Below the pieces are notes generated by a model. That model did not search any database. It saw only the letters and a program-made list of their open reading frames with translations, and was not told where the DNA came from. 64,000 nucleotides of DNA, taken from positions 682,001 through 746,000 of the forward strand of contig NZ_LR134287.1 in assembly GCF_900636515.1 (NCBI RefSeq), in the 5' to 3' direction. Made by a program: the position numbers and the translations under genes. Positions 9,289 to 17,845 of this stretch are shown here, one piece after another. Position 1 is the stretch's first letter. The number at the start of each line of letters is the position of its first letter. The stretch is from Neisseria animalis (GTDB lineage: Bacteria; Pseudomonadota; Gammaproteobacteria; Burkholderiales; Neisseriaceae).

Positions 9289-9383
9289 GCGGTTGCCCAA
9301 AAATACAGACACCATATCGCTGCAAGGGCGGCAAGCGCAATCAGTAAGCGTTGGATAAGTCCGGTAAGTAGAATGGAATTCAT
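9285..9383 (-). CDS. Small hydrophobic ORF overlapping znuC (32 aa)
   Basis: The ORF begins MNSILLTGLIQRLLIALAAL, continues with a Trp/Tyr-rich end (..AIWCLYFWATA), and stops in an ATGA overlap with the znuC start. It would be a single-span membrane peptide with basic residues Gln-Arg near the N-terminal third. It is too short for usual gene callers and has no clear Shine-Dalgarno. Composition and exact overlap support a real small gene or a translated leader coupling znuC, but the function is unknown. Confidence 0.5.
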   Translation of the reverse strand: MNSILLTGLIQRLLIALAALAAIWCLYFWATA

Positions 9384-9455
9384 GACGGTAAAATATCAGA
9401 CGGTATATGCGAGAAAAGGCCGTCTGCAAAACGGGAAATATTAATCAAAAACGAA

Positions 9456-9470
9456 TGATACTGTATAACA
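9456..9470 (-). promoter_or_regulatory. Zur-box-like operator upstream of znuCB
   Basis: Minus-strand TGTTATACAGTATCA. It matches the left half of the neisserial Zur consensus as I remember it (TGTTATNNNATAACA) and resembles the site upstream of znuA (TGTTATACCATATCA). A TATGAT -10-like hexamer lies directly upstream on the same strand. Confidence 0.55.
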
Positions 9471-9489
9471 TCATACTTGTAAATGCGGC

Positions 9490-10120
9490 GGACAGGGCAT
9501 TGACAGTCCGGCTAGAGCGGTGAAACAGTGTGAAGCAGATGATATAAGAAGTAGGGAAAAGGAAGCGTTTGATTGTTGGGGAGATGCTGTAACTCAACAC
9601 AGCAAGACACAAGATGATAAACCGCTAAGGTGAAGATGGTAGGGACGGTGGGCGGGCAGTTTCGGCAGTTTGGTCGGTTTCCCTTTTTTGGGCAGGGTAA
9701 CTAGAGGCGGTCATGTTTGATGGTCAAGGAATATAGAAAAACCATTGAATTTAATAAATTTTTTCCTGTAAGCCAATAAAACAAATCAGGCAGGGAGGCG
9801 GACGGTACAAGCGGAAGGCGGGTTGAGAACTTTGCATAATTCATGACAAGGGCTTGTGGTGGCAGGTTTTATGCCCGCCTGCTTGCTTGGGCTTTTTGAA
9901 GTGGTAACTTTTCAAGGTATTCAATTTTCGGGCCGGTGTAAAATCTGCCCCTACTATCAGTTTGAGTTCGTTTTCTGTTTTTTTGCAAAGATCTCGGGTT
10001 GTTCAAACGGCTTGATTGCTTTCTTGCTTTGAACGGGATAATCCTAATAGAACAACTTTTTAATTTACGATAAGGTATTGATGAGGTCTATATTTGTGTA
10101 AATTATTTCGTTTTCAGTAA
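9490..10120. other. Gene-free stretch, eroded repeat traces
   Basis: No coding potential was found. 9644-9710 (GGGCAGTTTCGGCAGTTTGG...) resembles the inner part of the diverged long Correia-like element at 19881-20032. 9850-9896 contains GGCAGG/CCTGC and GCCC/GGGC inverted segments followed by TTTTT, which could be an intrinsic terminator on the + strand of an unknown transcript. Confidence 0.35.
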
Positions 10121-10123
10121 AAA

Positions 10124-10157
10124 AGGCCGTCTGCAAAACGGATTTGCAGACGGCCTT
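10124..10157 (-). terminator. DUS-pair terminator after metQ
   Basis: AAGGCCGTCTGCAAAAC faces GATTTGCAGACGGCCTT, and the minus strand runs into six T residues, 18 bp after the metQ stop. Confidence 0.75.
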
Positions 10158-10174
10158 GATGATGCTAAGAAGGA

Positions 10175-11089
10175 TTATTGTGCGGCAGAGGCAGTTGAAG
10201 CGGCTTCGGCTTTGGCGCCTTCGGCGGCGGCTTCACCCCATACGGCAGGGTATTTGTAGCCTTCAAAGCGTTGGTGTGCGTAGGCTTTGAATTCTTCCGA
10301 ATTGTAGGCTTCTTCCACGTCTTTCAACCATTGGCTGTCTTTGTCGGCGGTTTTCACGGCTGCCCAGTTGACATAAGCGAAGCTCGGTTCTTGGAACAGG
10401 GTTTCGGTCAGTTTCATGCCGCTGCTCATGGCGTAGTTGCCATTGACCACAGCAAAATCAACATCGGCGCGGCTGCGCGGCAGCTGGGCGGCTTCCAGTT
10501 CTACAATATTGATTTTTTTAATATTCTCGGAAATGTCGTTTTTGGAGGCAGTCAGCGGGTTGATGCCGTCTTTCAGTTTGACCCAGCCCAGCTCGTTCAA
10601 CATCACCAGCGCACGGGCGAAGTTGGAAGGATCGTTGGGCGCGGAAACGCTGCTGCCTTCTTTGACTTCATCCAAGGATTTCAGTTTGCCCGGATACAGA
10701 CCCAGAGGTGCGGTCGGTACTTGGAAGGCTTCGGTAATGTCTAATTTGTGCTCTTTTTTGAAGTCGTCCAGATAAGGTTTGTGTTGGAAGACGTTGATGT
10801 CCAATTCGCCTTCGGCCAAAGCCAGATTCGGGCGGACGTAGTCGGTGAACTCAACCAGTTTGACGGTGTAGCCTTTTTTCTCCAAAGCAGGCTGGATGTG
10901 TTCTTTCACCATGTCGCCGAAATCGCCGACGGTGGTGCCGAATACGATTTCTTTTTTCTCAACGCCGTTGTTTGCAGCGGCAGAAGCATCTGCTGCGGCA
11001 GGAGCGGTTTCTTTTTGGCCGCCGCAGGCTGACAAAGCCAAAGCCAAGGCAGCCGCAGAAAGGGTTTTGAATAAGGTGCTTGTTTGCAT
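10175..11089 (-). CDS. metQ: Methionine-binding lipoprotein
   Basis: The protein has 304 residues: a signal peptide with lipobox LSAC, a flexible Ala-rich linker (APAAADASAAANN), then an NlpA/MetQ binding fold (EIVFGTTVGDFGDMVKE..). It captures methionine and delivers it to MetNI at the inner membrane. The C-terminal tail is also Ala/Glu-rich (AEGAKAEAASTASAAQ). It is the last gene of metN-metI-metQ, 120 bp after metI with a DUS hairpin in the gap at 11154-11197, which may set different expression levels. The meningococcal homologue is the surface antigen GNA1946. Confidence 0.94.
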   Translation of the reverse strand: MQTSTLFKTLSAAALALALSACGGQKETAPAAADASAAANNGVEKKEIVFGTTVGDFGDMVKEHIQPALEKKGYTVKLVEFTDYVRPNLALAEGELDINVFQHKPYLDDFKKEHKLDITEAFQVPTAPLGLYPGKLKSLDEVKEGSSVSAPNDPSNFARALVMLNELGWVKLKDGINPLTASKNDISENIKKINIVELEAAQLPRSRADVDFAVVNGNYAMSSGMKLTETLFQEPSFAYVNWAAVKTADKDSQWLKDVEEAYNSEEFKAYAHQRFEGYKYPAVWGEAAAEGAKAEAASTASAAQ

Positions 11090-11153
11090 GGGATAACTCC
11101 TGATGGAATGGTTTTGATTGTTAATACAGATATATGCAGCCGTTTATCATATC

Positions 11154-11197
11154 ATGCCGTCTGCAAAATCATTTAATAATTTTTCAGACGGCATTTA
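11154..11197 (-). other. DUS hairpin in the metI-metQ gap
   Basis: ATGCCGTCTGCAAAATC faces TTTTTCAGACGGCAT. There is no strong T run on the minus strand, so it may be an RNA-processing or stability hairpin rather than a full terminator. Confidence 0.45.
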
Positions 11198-11209
11198 TAA
11201 ATAAAAATA

Positions 11210-11896
11210 CTATCGTTTGTCTAATTTTCGCGAAATCCAGTTGCCGGTACTCTGTATCAGAATAACCAGTAAAACCAAAATTGCCACGATGAAGATAATG
11301 ACTTCGGTTTGGTATCGGTAGTAGCCGTAGCGGATGGCCAAGTCGCCCAAACCGCCGCCGCCGATCATGCCTGCCGCCGCGCTGTATGACAGCAGGCCGA
11401 TGGCCAGCACGGTAATGCTGGATACCATTCCGGCGCGTGCTTCGTTGAGCAGCACTTTGCGGATAATCGTCATCGGCGATGCCCCCATGCTGGTGGCGGC
11501 TTCGATAACGCCGCGCGGTACTTCGCGCAGGTTCTGTTCGACCAGTCGGGCGAAATAGAACAAGCCGGATACGCTCAATACCAAGGAGGCGGCAATCGGA
11601 CCGATGGTGCTGCCGACGATGGCGCGGGTGGCCGGAATCATGGCAATCATCAGGATAACGAAAGGAAAGGCGCGCATCAGGTTGACCAGATTGTCGAGCA
11701 GGAAATTCAGCGGTTTGTTCTCATGCAGTTGATGGCTGGCGGTAACAAACAGCAATACGCCCAGCAAGGTGCCGAAGATGACGGCGAATGTGGTGGAAAG
11801 TCCGACCATGACGAAAGTTTCGCCTAAGGCTTGCAGGATTTCACCCTTCATGCCGGCGATGGTGGACAGGGCTTGTTCAAAAGTCAAATCAGCCAT
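11210..11896 (-). CDS. metI: Methionine ABC transporter permease
   Basis: The protein has 228 residues and five predicted membrane helices. The EAA loop EAATSMGASPMTIIRKVLL, where the permease contacts the ATPase, is clear. It starts 1 bp after the metN stop, so the two are translationally coupled. The size is normal for MetI. Confidence 0.94.
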   Translation of the reverse strand: MADLTFEQALSTIAGMKGEILQALGETFVMVGLSTTFAVIFGTLLGVLLFVTASHQLHENKPLNFLLDNLVNLMRAFPFVILMIAMIPATRAIVGSTIGPIAASLVLSVSGLFYFARLVEQNLREVPRGVIEAATSMGASPMTIIRKVLLNEARAGMVSSITVLAIGLLSYSAAAGMIGGGGLGDLAIRYGYYRYQTEVIIFIVAILVLLVILIQSTGNWISRKLDKR

Positions 11897-11897
11897 C

Positions 11898-12635
11898 TTA
11901 ATCCTCCCGAATCAGTTCGCGCCCGATTTCCGATTGGGCGTGGATTTGGTTGTTGCGCACTTCCACGACTTCCAGCAGACGGCCTTTGTCCAACAGCGCG
12001 GCGCGGTCGCACAGGCGGCGGATGACGCTCATTTCGTGGGTAACGATGACGATGGTCACGTTGAAACGCTTGTTGATGTCTTCCAAACATTCCAAAACGC
12101 TGCGGGTGGTGGCCGGATCGAGCGCGGAGGTCGGCTCGTCGGCAAGAATCACCTGCGGATTGGAGGCAAGGGCGCGTGCGATGCCGACGCGTTGCTTTTG
12201 TCCGCCGGAAAGCTGCGCCGGATAATGTCCCGCACGCTCCTGCAAACCGACGATTTCCAAGCATTCCGCAACGCGCGTTTTGATTTTTTCAGACGGCCAG
12301 CCGGCGATTTCCAGCGGAAAGGCGACATTGTCGGCAACGGTGCGGTTGCTTAACAGGTTAAACTGCTGGAACACCATGCCGATATTTTGGCGCGCCGCAC
12401 GCAGTTGGGCGGCATTGAGCGAAGTCAGCTCCTGGTTGCCAACCGTAACTTTGCCGGTATCGGGGCGTTCCAAAAGGTTGATCAGGCGCAGCAGGGTGGA
12501 TTTTCCCGCGCCGGAATAGCCCATCAGGCCGAAAATTTCACCGTCTTTAATTTCCAAATGAGTTGGCTCGACGGCGGTGAACCAAGATTTATCGCGGGTT
12601 TGATACCGTTTGGAAACATTGTCCAAGATAATCAT
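11898..12635 (-). CDS. metN: Methionine ABC transporter ATP-binding protein, short form
   Basis: The protein has 245 residues, with Walker A GYSGAGKST, signature LSGGQKQRV, Walker B VILADEPTSALD and the switch His in VTHEM. Many MetN proteins, such as that of E. coli, are about 340 residues with a C-terminal methionine-sensing domain; this one ends just after the ATPase core and lacks it. Transinhibition by internal methionine would therefore be absent or work differently. It is the first gene of the operon, behind a good promoter at 12776-12804 and a hairpin at 12654-12680. Confidence 0.93.
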   Translation of the reverse strand: MIILDNVSKRYQTRDKSWFTAVEPTHLEIKDGEIFGLMGYSGAGKSTLLRLINLLERPDTGKVTVGNQELTSLNAAQLRAARQNIGMVFQQFNLLSNRTVADNVAFPLEIAGWPSEKIKTRVAECLEIVGLQERAGHYPAQLSGGQKQRVGIARALASNPQVILADEPTSALDPATTRSVLECLEDINKRFNVTIVIVTHEMSVIRRLCDRAALLDKGRLLEVVEVRNNQIHAQSEIGRELIRED

Positions 12636-12653
12636 AAAACTTCCGAATACAAT

Positions 12654-12680
12654 AAAAGCCCGATGTGCGGCACAACGGGC
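12654..12680 (-). promoter_or_regulatory. Hairpin with U tract in the metN leader
   Basis: On the minus strand, GCCCG, a 13-base loop region, CGGGC and then TTTTATTG lie about 20 bp before the metN ATG. This could be a transcription attenuator. The leader from the predicted promoter is about 135 nt. Confidence 0.45.
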
Positions 12681-12775
12681 AGGAAACGGCGGCTATTCAT
12701 TTTATTCATCAAACGAACGCTTTAGCTGTTTATGCCCGCAAGCTGTGTCAAATCGGCATGTAAAAATGGTTTTTT

Positions 12776-12804
12776 ATTCTAGCCGAGCGTGGCGGAAGTG
12801 TCAA
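12776..12804 (-). promoter_or_regulatory. Predicted sigma-70 promoter of metNIQ
   Basis: Minus strand TTGACA, 17-bp spacer, TAGAAT. The -35 is perfect and the -10 has one mismatch. It is the strongest sigma-70-type promoter I noticed in the window. Confidence 0.7.
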
Positions 12805-12987
12805 TGTTTTATCGGTATTTGCGGTGGCACTGAGGAAGTGGGGGCGGCAGGTTCTGCAGAAAAATGCACAATATGGTTCGGAGTGGCTGCCGAACTTGAT
12901 AGGACAGGGTGGTTGCCGATATACTTCCAGACAAATTTTGCAGACGGCATGGGAAAGGCCGTCTGAATATTTCGATAAAGGACAACG

Positions 12988-13641
12988 ATGTTTCAAAATT
13001 TTGATATGGGCGTATTTTTGTTGGCTATTCTGCCGGTATTACTGGCGATTACCGTACATGAAGCCGCCCATGCTTATGCCGCGCGTTATTGGGGCGACCG
13101 CACTGCCGAGCAGATGGGACGCTTGACGCTGAATCCGCTGGCGCATATCGATTTGGTTGGAACGGTATTGGTACCGCTGTTTTTATTGGCGGTGTCCGCT
13201 CCGTTTCTGTTCGGTTGGGCAAAACCCGTACCGATTGTGCCGCGCCATTTCCGCGATGTCCGCATGGGCTGGCGCATGGTGGCGTTTGCCGGACCGCTGT
13301 CGAATCTGGTGATGGCGTTTGCTTGGGCGGCAACATTCGGCTTGGCACGCTATGCGCCCGAGGCATTTCAGTTTCCGCTGTCGCAAATGGCAAATTACGG
13401 CATCATCATTAATGTGATGTTGTTTGTATTGAATATGCTACCGATTCCACCGTTGGACGGCAGCAAGGTGGTGGACAGCTTCCTGCCTGCACGGGCGTCC
13501 ATGCAGTATCGGAAAATCGAACCTTACGGCATGTGGATATTGTTGTTTTTGGTCATGAGCGGTATGTTGGGTACGATTATGTGGCCGTTTGCCGGTACTT
13601 TGTTGTCGGTGATGAAAACCTTTGCCGGATTATTCGGTTAA
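12988..13641 (+). CDS. Site-2 protease-like M50 family membrane metalloprotease
   Basis: The protein has 217 residues and about five to six membrane helices. The zinc motif HEAAH (VHEAAHAYAAR) near residue 24 and the later NMLPIPPLDGSKVV, which supplies the Asp ligand, define the M50B site-2 protease family. It is the compact form without PDZ domains, unlike RseP, and its substrate is unknown. It is preceded by DUS sequences and followed by a DUS hairpin before prfA. Confidence 0.88.
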   Translation: MFQNFDMGVFLLAILPVLLAITVHEAAHAYAARYWGDRTAEQMGRLTLNPLAHIDLVGTVLVPLFLLAVSAPFLFGWAKPVPIVPRHFRDVRMGWRMVAFAGPLSNLVMAFAWAATFGLARYAPEAFQFPLSQMANYGIIINVMLFVLNMLPIPPLDGSKVVDSFLPARASMQYRKIEPYGMWILLFLVMSGMLGTIMWPFAGTLLSVMKTFAGLFG

Positions 13642-13757
13642 ATCCGTGTTCCAACGATTCCGAGCCGTCTGAAAAATCAGGCGGTTTTGCGTTATAATAG
13701 CCGTCTATGCCGTCTGCAATTTTTCAGACGGCCTGTTTATTCACGGTACTCAAATTT

Positions 13758-14834
13758 ATGAAACCTTCTATTCTAGAAAAATTACAACAACTTGCCGACC
13801 GTTTGGAAGAAGTTACCCACCTGCTCGGGCAGCCTGAAGCGACCGACGACATGGACAACTACCGCAAACTCACGCGCGAGCACGCGGAGCTGACGCCGGT
13901 AGTGGAAGTGTTCAGCCAATATACTTTGGCGCAAAGCGATTTGGCCGATGCGCAGGAAATGCTGCAAGACCCTGAAATGAAAGAGTTTGCGGCGGAGGAA
14001 ATCGAAGCGGCGCAGCAAAAAATCGACACGCTCGACACGGAATTGCAAAAGCTGCTGCTGCCCAAAGATGCCGATGACGATAAAAACATCTTTATCGAGG
14101 TGCGCGCGGGTACGGGCGGCGACGAAGCCGCACTGTTTGCCGGCGATTTGCTGCGGATGTACAGCCGCTACGCCGAGCGCAACCGCTGGCAGGTGGAAAT
14201 CGTGTCAGCGAATGAGAGCGAGCTGGGCGGGTATAAAGAAGTCATCGCCCGTATCGTCGGGTTGGGCGCATACAGCCGTCTGAAATTTGAGAGCGGCGGC
14301 CACCGCGTGCAGCGCGTTCCCGCCACCGAAAGCCAAGGGCGCATCCACACTTCAGCCTGTACCGTTGCCGTGATGCCGGAGGCGGACGAACTGGAAGAAA
14401 TCGAGTTGAACCCGGCCGATTTGCGTATCGACACCTTCCGCGCATCGGGTGCGGGCGGCCAGCACATCAACAAAACCGATTCCGCCGTGCGGATTACCCA
14501 CCTGCCGACGGGCATAGTGGTGGAATGTCAGGACGGACGCAGCCAGCATGCCAACAAGGCGCAGGCGATGAAAGTATTGGCGGCGCGTTTGAACGATGCG
14601 CAAAAGCGCGAAGCGCAAGCCAAAGAAGCGGCGGAACGCAAATCATTAATCGGCAGCGGCGATCGCAGCGAGCGTATCCGCACCTACAACTACCCGCAAG
14701 GCCGCGTAACCGACCACCGCATCAACCTGACCCTGCACAAATTGGATTTCATTATGGACGGCGATTTGGAAGAGCTGACCGGCGCGCTGATTGCCGAACA
14801 CCAAGCCGAGCTGCTGGCGGCGATGGGCGATTGA
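13758..14834 (+). CDS. prfA: Peptide chain release factor 1
   Basis: The protein has 358 residues. RF1 recognises UAA and UAG stop codons on the ribosome and triggers peptide release. The codon-reading tripeptide PAT is at 188-190 and the catalytic GGQ at 233-235, the same numbers as in E. coli RF1. The ATG at 13758 gives the standard N-terminus MKPSILEKL; the longer frame starts inside a DUS. prmC (hemK), often next to prfA, is not adjacent here; an insertion sequence follows instead. Confidence 0.97.
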   Translation: MKPSILEKLQQLADRLEEVTHLLGQPEATDDMDNYRKLTREHAELTPVVEVFSQYTLAQSDLADAQEMLQDPEMKEFAAEEIEAAQQKIDTLDTELQKLLLPKDADDDKNIFIEVRAGTGGDEAALFAGDLLRMYSRYAERNRWQVEIVSANESELGGYKEVIARIVGLGAYSRLKFESGGHRVQRVPATESQGRIHTSACTVAVMPEADELEEIELNPADLRIDTFRASGAGGQHINKTDSAVRITHLPTGIVVECQDGRSQHANKAQAMKVLAARLNDAQKREAQAKEAAERKSLIGSGDRSERIRTYNYPQGRVTDHRINLTLHKLDFIMDGDLEELTGALIAEHQAELLAAMGD

Positions 14835-14851
14835 GGATTAAAACGAATAAA

Positions 14852-14890
14852 AAGGCCGTCTGCAAATTTGGTTTTGCAGACGGCCTTTTT
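14852..14890 (+). terminator. DUS-pair terminator after prfA
   Basis: AAGGCCGTCTGCAAAT and TTTTGCAGACGGCCTTTTT form a stem with a T run, 18 bp after the prfA stop. Confidence 0.8.
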
Positions 14891-14891
14891 G

Positions 14892-14906
14892 TATAGTCAT
14901 TTAAAA
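14892..14906 (+). repeat. 15-bp fragment of a Correia-like end
   Basis: TATAGTCATTTAAAA directly abuts the complete element end that starts at 14907. It is either a remnant of a second element or a small duplication. Confidence 0.6.
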
Positions 14907-14968
14907 TATAGTCATTTATAGTAATTTAAAAATAAAACAGTACAATTTTGATTTATTTTGAGTAAAAA

Positions 14969-15319
14969 ATGGCATATTCAATAGATTTGCGGGAAAAAGC
15001 ATTGAACCATTACAAGCAGTGTAATAACGCCAGCCAAACAGCCAAGACCTACGGCATATCAAGAAATACACTCTATCTTTGGATACAACTGGAAAAGCAA
15101 ACAGGCAGCCTGAAACATCAAGTGAAAGGACAAAATGCTGCCAAGCTGGATACAGAAAAACTCAAACAATATGTCGGTCAGAATCCTGATGCCCATTTAC
15201 ATGAAATCGCCCAAGTGTTTAACTGCACAGCCCAAGCTGTTTTTTATGCACTCAAAAAGCTGGGTATCACACGTAAAAAAAGACCACCACTTACAGAGAA
15301 CAAGACCCTTCGAAAGTAG
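14969..15319 (+). CDS. IS630 transposase, frame A (helix-turn-helix half)
   Basis: The ORF has 116 residues: two predicted helix-turn-helix units (IDLREKALNHYKQCNN.. and NAAKLDTEKLKQYV..) that bind the IS ends. The frame stops at 15319. Seven A residues at 15275-15281, read CGT AAA AAA A, allow a -1 slip into the second frame, which gives a continuous transposase of roughly 280 residues. Confidence 0.85.
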   Translation: MAYSIDLREKALNHYKQCNNASQTAKTYGISRNTLYLWIQLEKQTGSLKHQVKGQNAAKLDTEKLKQYVGQNPDAHLHEIAQVFNCTAQAVFYALKKLGITRKKRPPLTENKTLRK

Positions 15320-15369
15320 CGCATTATTTAGCCCGATTAGCTCAATTTTCGGATTATCAACCGGTTTAT

Positions 15370-15816
15370 TTGGACGAAACAGGATTCGATACCTATTTCT
15401 TTCGCCCCTACGCCCGCAACCCCAAAGGGCAAATGGTTAAAACCAAGATAAGTGGGAAGAAATATCAACGGTTGTCATTGGTTGCTGCACAAATCGGGCA
15501 AAAACTGATTGCACCCATGGTTTATCAAAACACCATGACCAGTACTTTTTTTGAAGCATGGTTTGAAACCATGCTGTTACCTGATTTGACACCAAAATCA
15601 TTGATTATTTTAGATAATGCAAGATTTCACAGAATAAGTATTTTGCAAGAGATGGCACATCGTTGCGGACATGAAATTCTACCGCTTGCACCTTATTCTC
15701 CCGAATTGAATCCGATAGAGAAAACATGGGCAAATATTAAAAAATATATGCGTTCGGTTTTGCCCGGTTCAGATAATTTTACTGCTGCATTAATGTCCTA
15801 TTTTTATTTTAATTAA
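15370..15816 (+). CDS. IS630 transposase, frame B (DDE catalytic half)
   Basis: This frame is open from about 15277 and starts at TTG 15370 only if translated alone. It carries the DDE triad: Asp in VYLDETGFD, Asp in LIILDNARFH and Glu in SPELNPIEKTW. It is joined to frame A by a -1 shift at the A7 tract, either programmed or by mutation. All catalytic residues are present, so the IS could be active. Confidence 0.85.
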   Translation: MDETGFDTYFFRPYARNPKGQMVKTKISGKKYQRLSLVAAQIGQKLIAPMVYQNTMTSTFFEAWFETMLLPDLTPKSLIILDNARFHRISILQEMAHRCGHEILPLAPYSPELNPIEKTWANIKKYMRSVLPGSDNFTAALMSYFYFN

Positions 15817-16050
15817 CTATAAAATAAGAATGATACAGCGTTGCTTTGCCTTGCCGTACTATGTGTACTGTCTGCGGCTTCGCTGCCTTGTCTCATTCTT
15901 ATTTTATTCGACTATATTTTATCGGTTTTGATGTTTATAACAGTTTAAAACGGCAATAGGCGTTTCTCAATCGGAGGTATTGTTGTGGTTTTGATGTCTA
16001 TCTGCTTTGCATGGTGGTGTGTGATGGTATGGTCGGGAATGGCAGTAAGG

Positions 16051-16512
16051 CTAGGATTCCGTCAGCCAGCCGCGCCGTTTGGCCAATTCTAAAATTGCCC
16101 GCTTGTTTGATGGGGAAAATACTTTTTCTGCTGCTTCTGTAAAGGGCAGCCATGCGTGGCGGACGTGTTCTTCGGGCGATAGGTTAATCGGGGTATCACG
16201 ATTGATTTCGGCGGAGAAAAGATGTTCCCGGTTTTCAAATACTCCTTCGGGATAGCGGTGCCGCCAGTGGTGGTAGATTTCGTAAACGGTGCTGTCGTGC
16301 CAATCGGACAAGCTGTTTTCCGGCAGGGAAATTCCCGTTTCTTCTAAAACTTCTCGGCGGGCGGTTTCGGCTATGGTTTCTCCGGCTTCCTTGCTGCCGG
16401 TAACGGATTGCCAGAAACCGGCCGGTGAGGAGCGCTCGATCAGCAGGATATTGCCGTCTGTATCATGCAGGATAACTAGAGCGGAAACGGGATATTTGAG
16501 CGGTTTGCTCAT
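16051..16512 (-). CDS. nudB: Dihydroneopterin triphosphate diphosphatase (Nudix)
   Basis: The protein has 153 residues. NudB hydrolyses dihydroneopterin triphosphate in folate synthesis. The Nudix box GSKEAGETIAETARREVLEETG, starting near residue 38, is complete (G x5 E x7 REU x EE x GU). The start overlaps the mscS stop by 4 bp, so the two are coupled. It is the last gene of ubiK-comM-mscS-nudB. Confidence 0.88.
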   Translation of the reverse strand: MSKPLKYPVSALVILHDTDGNILLIERSSPAGFWQSVTGSKEAGETIAETARREVLEETGISLPENSLSDWHDSTVYEIYHHWRHRYPEGVFENREHLFSAEINRDTPINLSPEEHVRHAWLPFTEAAEKVFSPSNKRAILELAKRRGWLTES

Positions 16513-17819
16513 TCGCGCTCCTGTTTTGCAGACGGCATTTCGGCGTTAATCAGGCGCACTTCACGTTGGGGATAGGGAAATTCAATGCCTTGTTGTGCGA
16601 ATTGACGGCGGATTTCCAACATAATATCGGATTTTAAACCGCCCAAGCCGTTTTCGGGATCGCTTACCCAATAGCTGAGGCTGAGGTTGATGCCGTCTGC
16701 GGCAAAGTCGGTAACCAGTGAGGAGGGGGCGGGGGAGGTGCGGACGCGCGGTTGCGAAGCTGCAACCTGACGAAGTATTTCCAAAGCCTTATCCAAATCG
16801 GAATCGTAGGCAATCTGTACGGCAAACGACTGCATCAAGGTGCGGTCGGTATAGGATTCGTTGATGACGGTGGAGGTCATGAAAGTTTCGTTGGGAATCA
16901 GGGCTTCTGTGCCGTTTGCGGCGCGGAGTACCACAAAACGCGATGTGATTTGGGTAACATTGCCGCTGAAGCCGTTGACGTTCAGCCGGTCGTTAATGCG
17001 GATAGAGCGGTCGCCCAAAATGATGAAGCCGGAAATGTAGTTGCTGGCGATTTTTTGCAGGCCGAAACCTATGCCGACGCCGAGTGCGCCGCTGAATACG
17101 GATAAAACCGTTAAATCGATACCTACCAGCGGTAAGGCAATCAATACGGATAAAACCACCAATGCCGTGGTAATGATTTTCGATAAAATCATGCTCAGGT
17201 TGGCATTGAGGCGGCTGTGGCTCAAGCGCTCGCCAATCAGTTTGGCCAGCCATAAGGCAGCAACCATCAGGATACAGATCCATACGATGCCGCTCAAAAT
17301 ACTGTATAGGTTGAGTGTTACCGAGCCGACATTGAAGCGGACGTTTTGCAACAGCAGGATAAGCGAATCGTCCAAACCGGAAACCCACAGCACAAATCCT
17401 GCCCACAATACCCATGCAACCAGCCGTTCCAGCCAGTCGGACATACGGTTTTGCGGCAATGCGGCGTGGACGATGGCTACCGCCGCACGGATTAATACCA
17501 TCCATCGTGCCGCCAAGGCCAAAAGTTGCAGCCAAACGGCGGGTTGCCCGTAATGTCGGGAAATCGCCAAAGCGGTAACGGCAAATACCAATATCAGCAA
17601 CGGCCAAATCAGCCGCTGGCGCAAATGGCGAAGCAGCGCATAGCGTGGCGGACGTTGGTTGAGGCGGCGGTTGATGACTCCGGAGAACCAAAATGCGGCG
17701 GCGGCAAGCAGAAACGATAAGGCCAAATCCAGCAATCCGTTCGGTTGTTTGAACGAGTGCTCCAAAAAATTGGCGGTAAAGTCTTGGCGTGCAAACAAAC
17801 TGTCAACAAAATGAATCAT
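16509..17819 (-). CDS. Mechanosensitive ion channel, MscS family
   Basis: The protein has 436 residues. Several N-terminal helices precede the MscS core: the pore helix region SGALGVGIGFGLQKIASNYISGF, followed by the beta domain FIILGDRSIRINDRLNVNGFSGNV. It opens on membrane tension to release solutes in osmotic downshock. The ATG at 17819 is chosen; the longer frame uses TTG at 17840. It sits 26 bp after comM and overlaps nudB. Confidence 0.88.
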   Translation of the reverse strand: MIHFVDSLFARQDFTANFLEHSFKQPNGLLDLALSFLLAAAAFWFSGVINRRLNQRPPRYALLRHLRQRLIWPLLILVFAVTALAISRHYGQPAVWLQLLALAARWMVLIRAAVAIVHAALPQNRMSDWLERLVAWVLWAGFVLWVSGLDDSLILLLQNVRFNVGSVTLNLYSILSGIVWICILMVAALWLAKLIGERLSHSRLNANLSMILSKIITTALVVLSVLIALPLVGIDLTVLSVFSGALGVGIGFGLQKIASNYISGFIILGDRSIRINDRLNVNGFSGNVTQITSRFVVLRAANGTEALIPNETFMTSTVINESYTDRTLMQSFAVQIAYDSDLDKALEILRQVAASQPRVRTSPAPSSLVTDFAADGINLSLSYWVSDPENGLGGLKSDIMLEIRRQFAQQGIEFPYPQREVRLINAEMPSAKQERE

Positions 17820-17845
17820 AGCGGCCGGTAAAATGAACAATACGG

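Larger units (their letters stand above)
14919..15819 (+). mobile_element. IS630-family insertion sequence (901 bp)
   Basis: It is flanked by a TA target duplication (14917-14918 and 15820-15821), the IS630/Tc1 signature. Counting the TA, the left end reads TATAGTAATTTAAAAATAAA and the right end, reverse-complemented, TATAGTTAATTAAAATAAAA, giving imperfect terminal inverted repeats. It carries a two-frame transposase. The ends resemble those of the Correia-like elements (TATAGTCATTTAAAATAAGA). Confidence 0.88.
14907..15916 (+). repeat. Correia-like element, copy 2, split by an IS630 insertion
   Basis: The left part is 14907-14918 and the right part 15820-15916. Removing the IS and one copy of the TA duplication leaves exactly 107 bp, the length of all other copies, so the element was intact before the IS landed in the TA of CATTTAAAAT. 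Confidence 0.9.
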
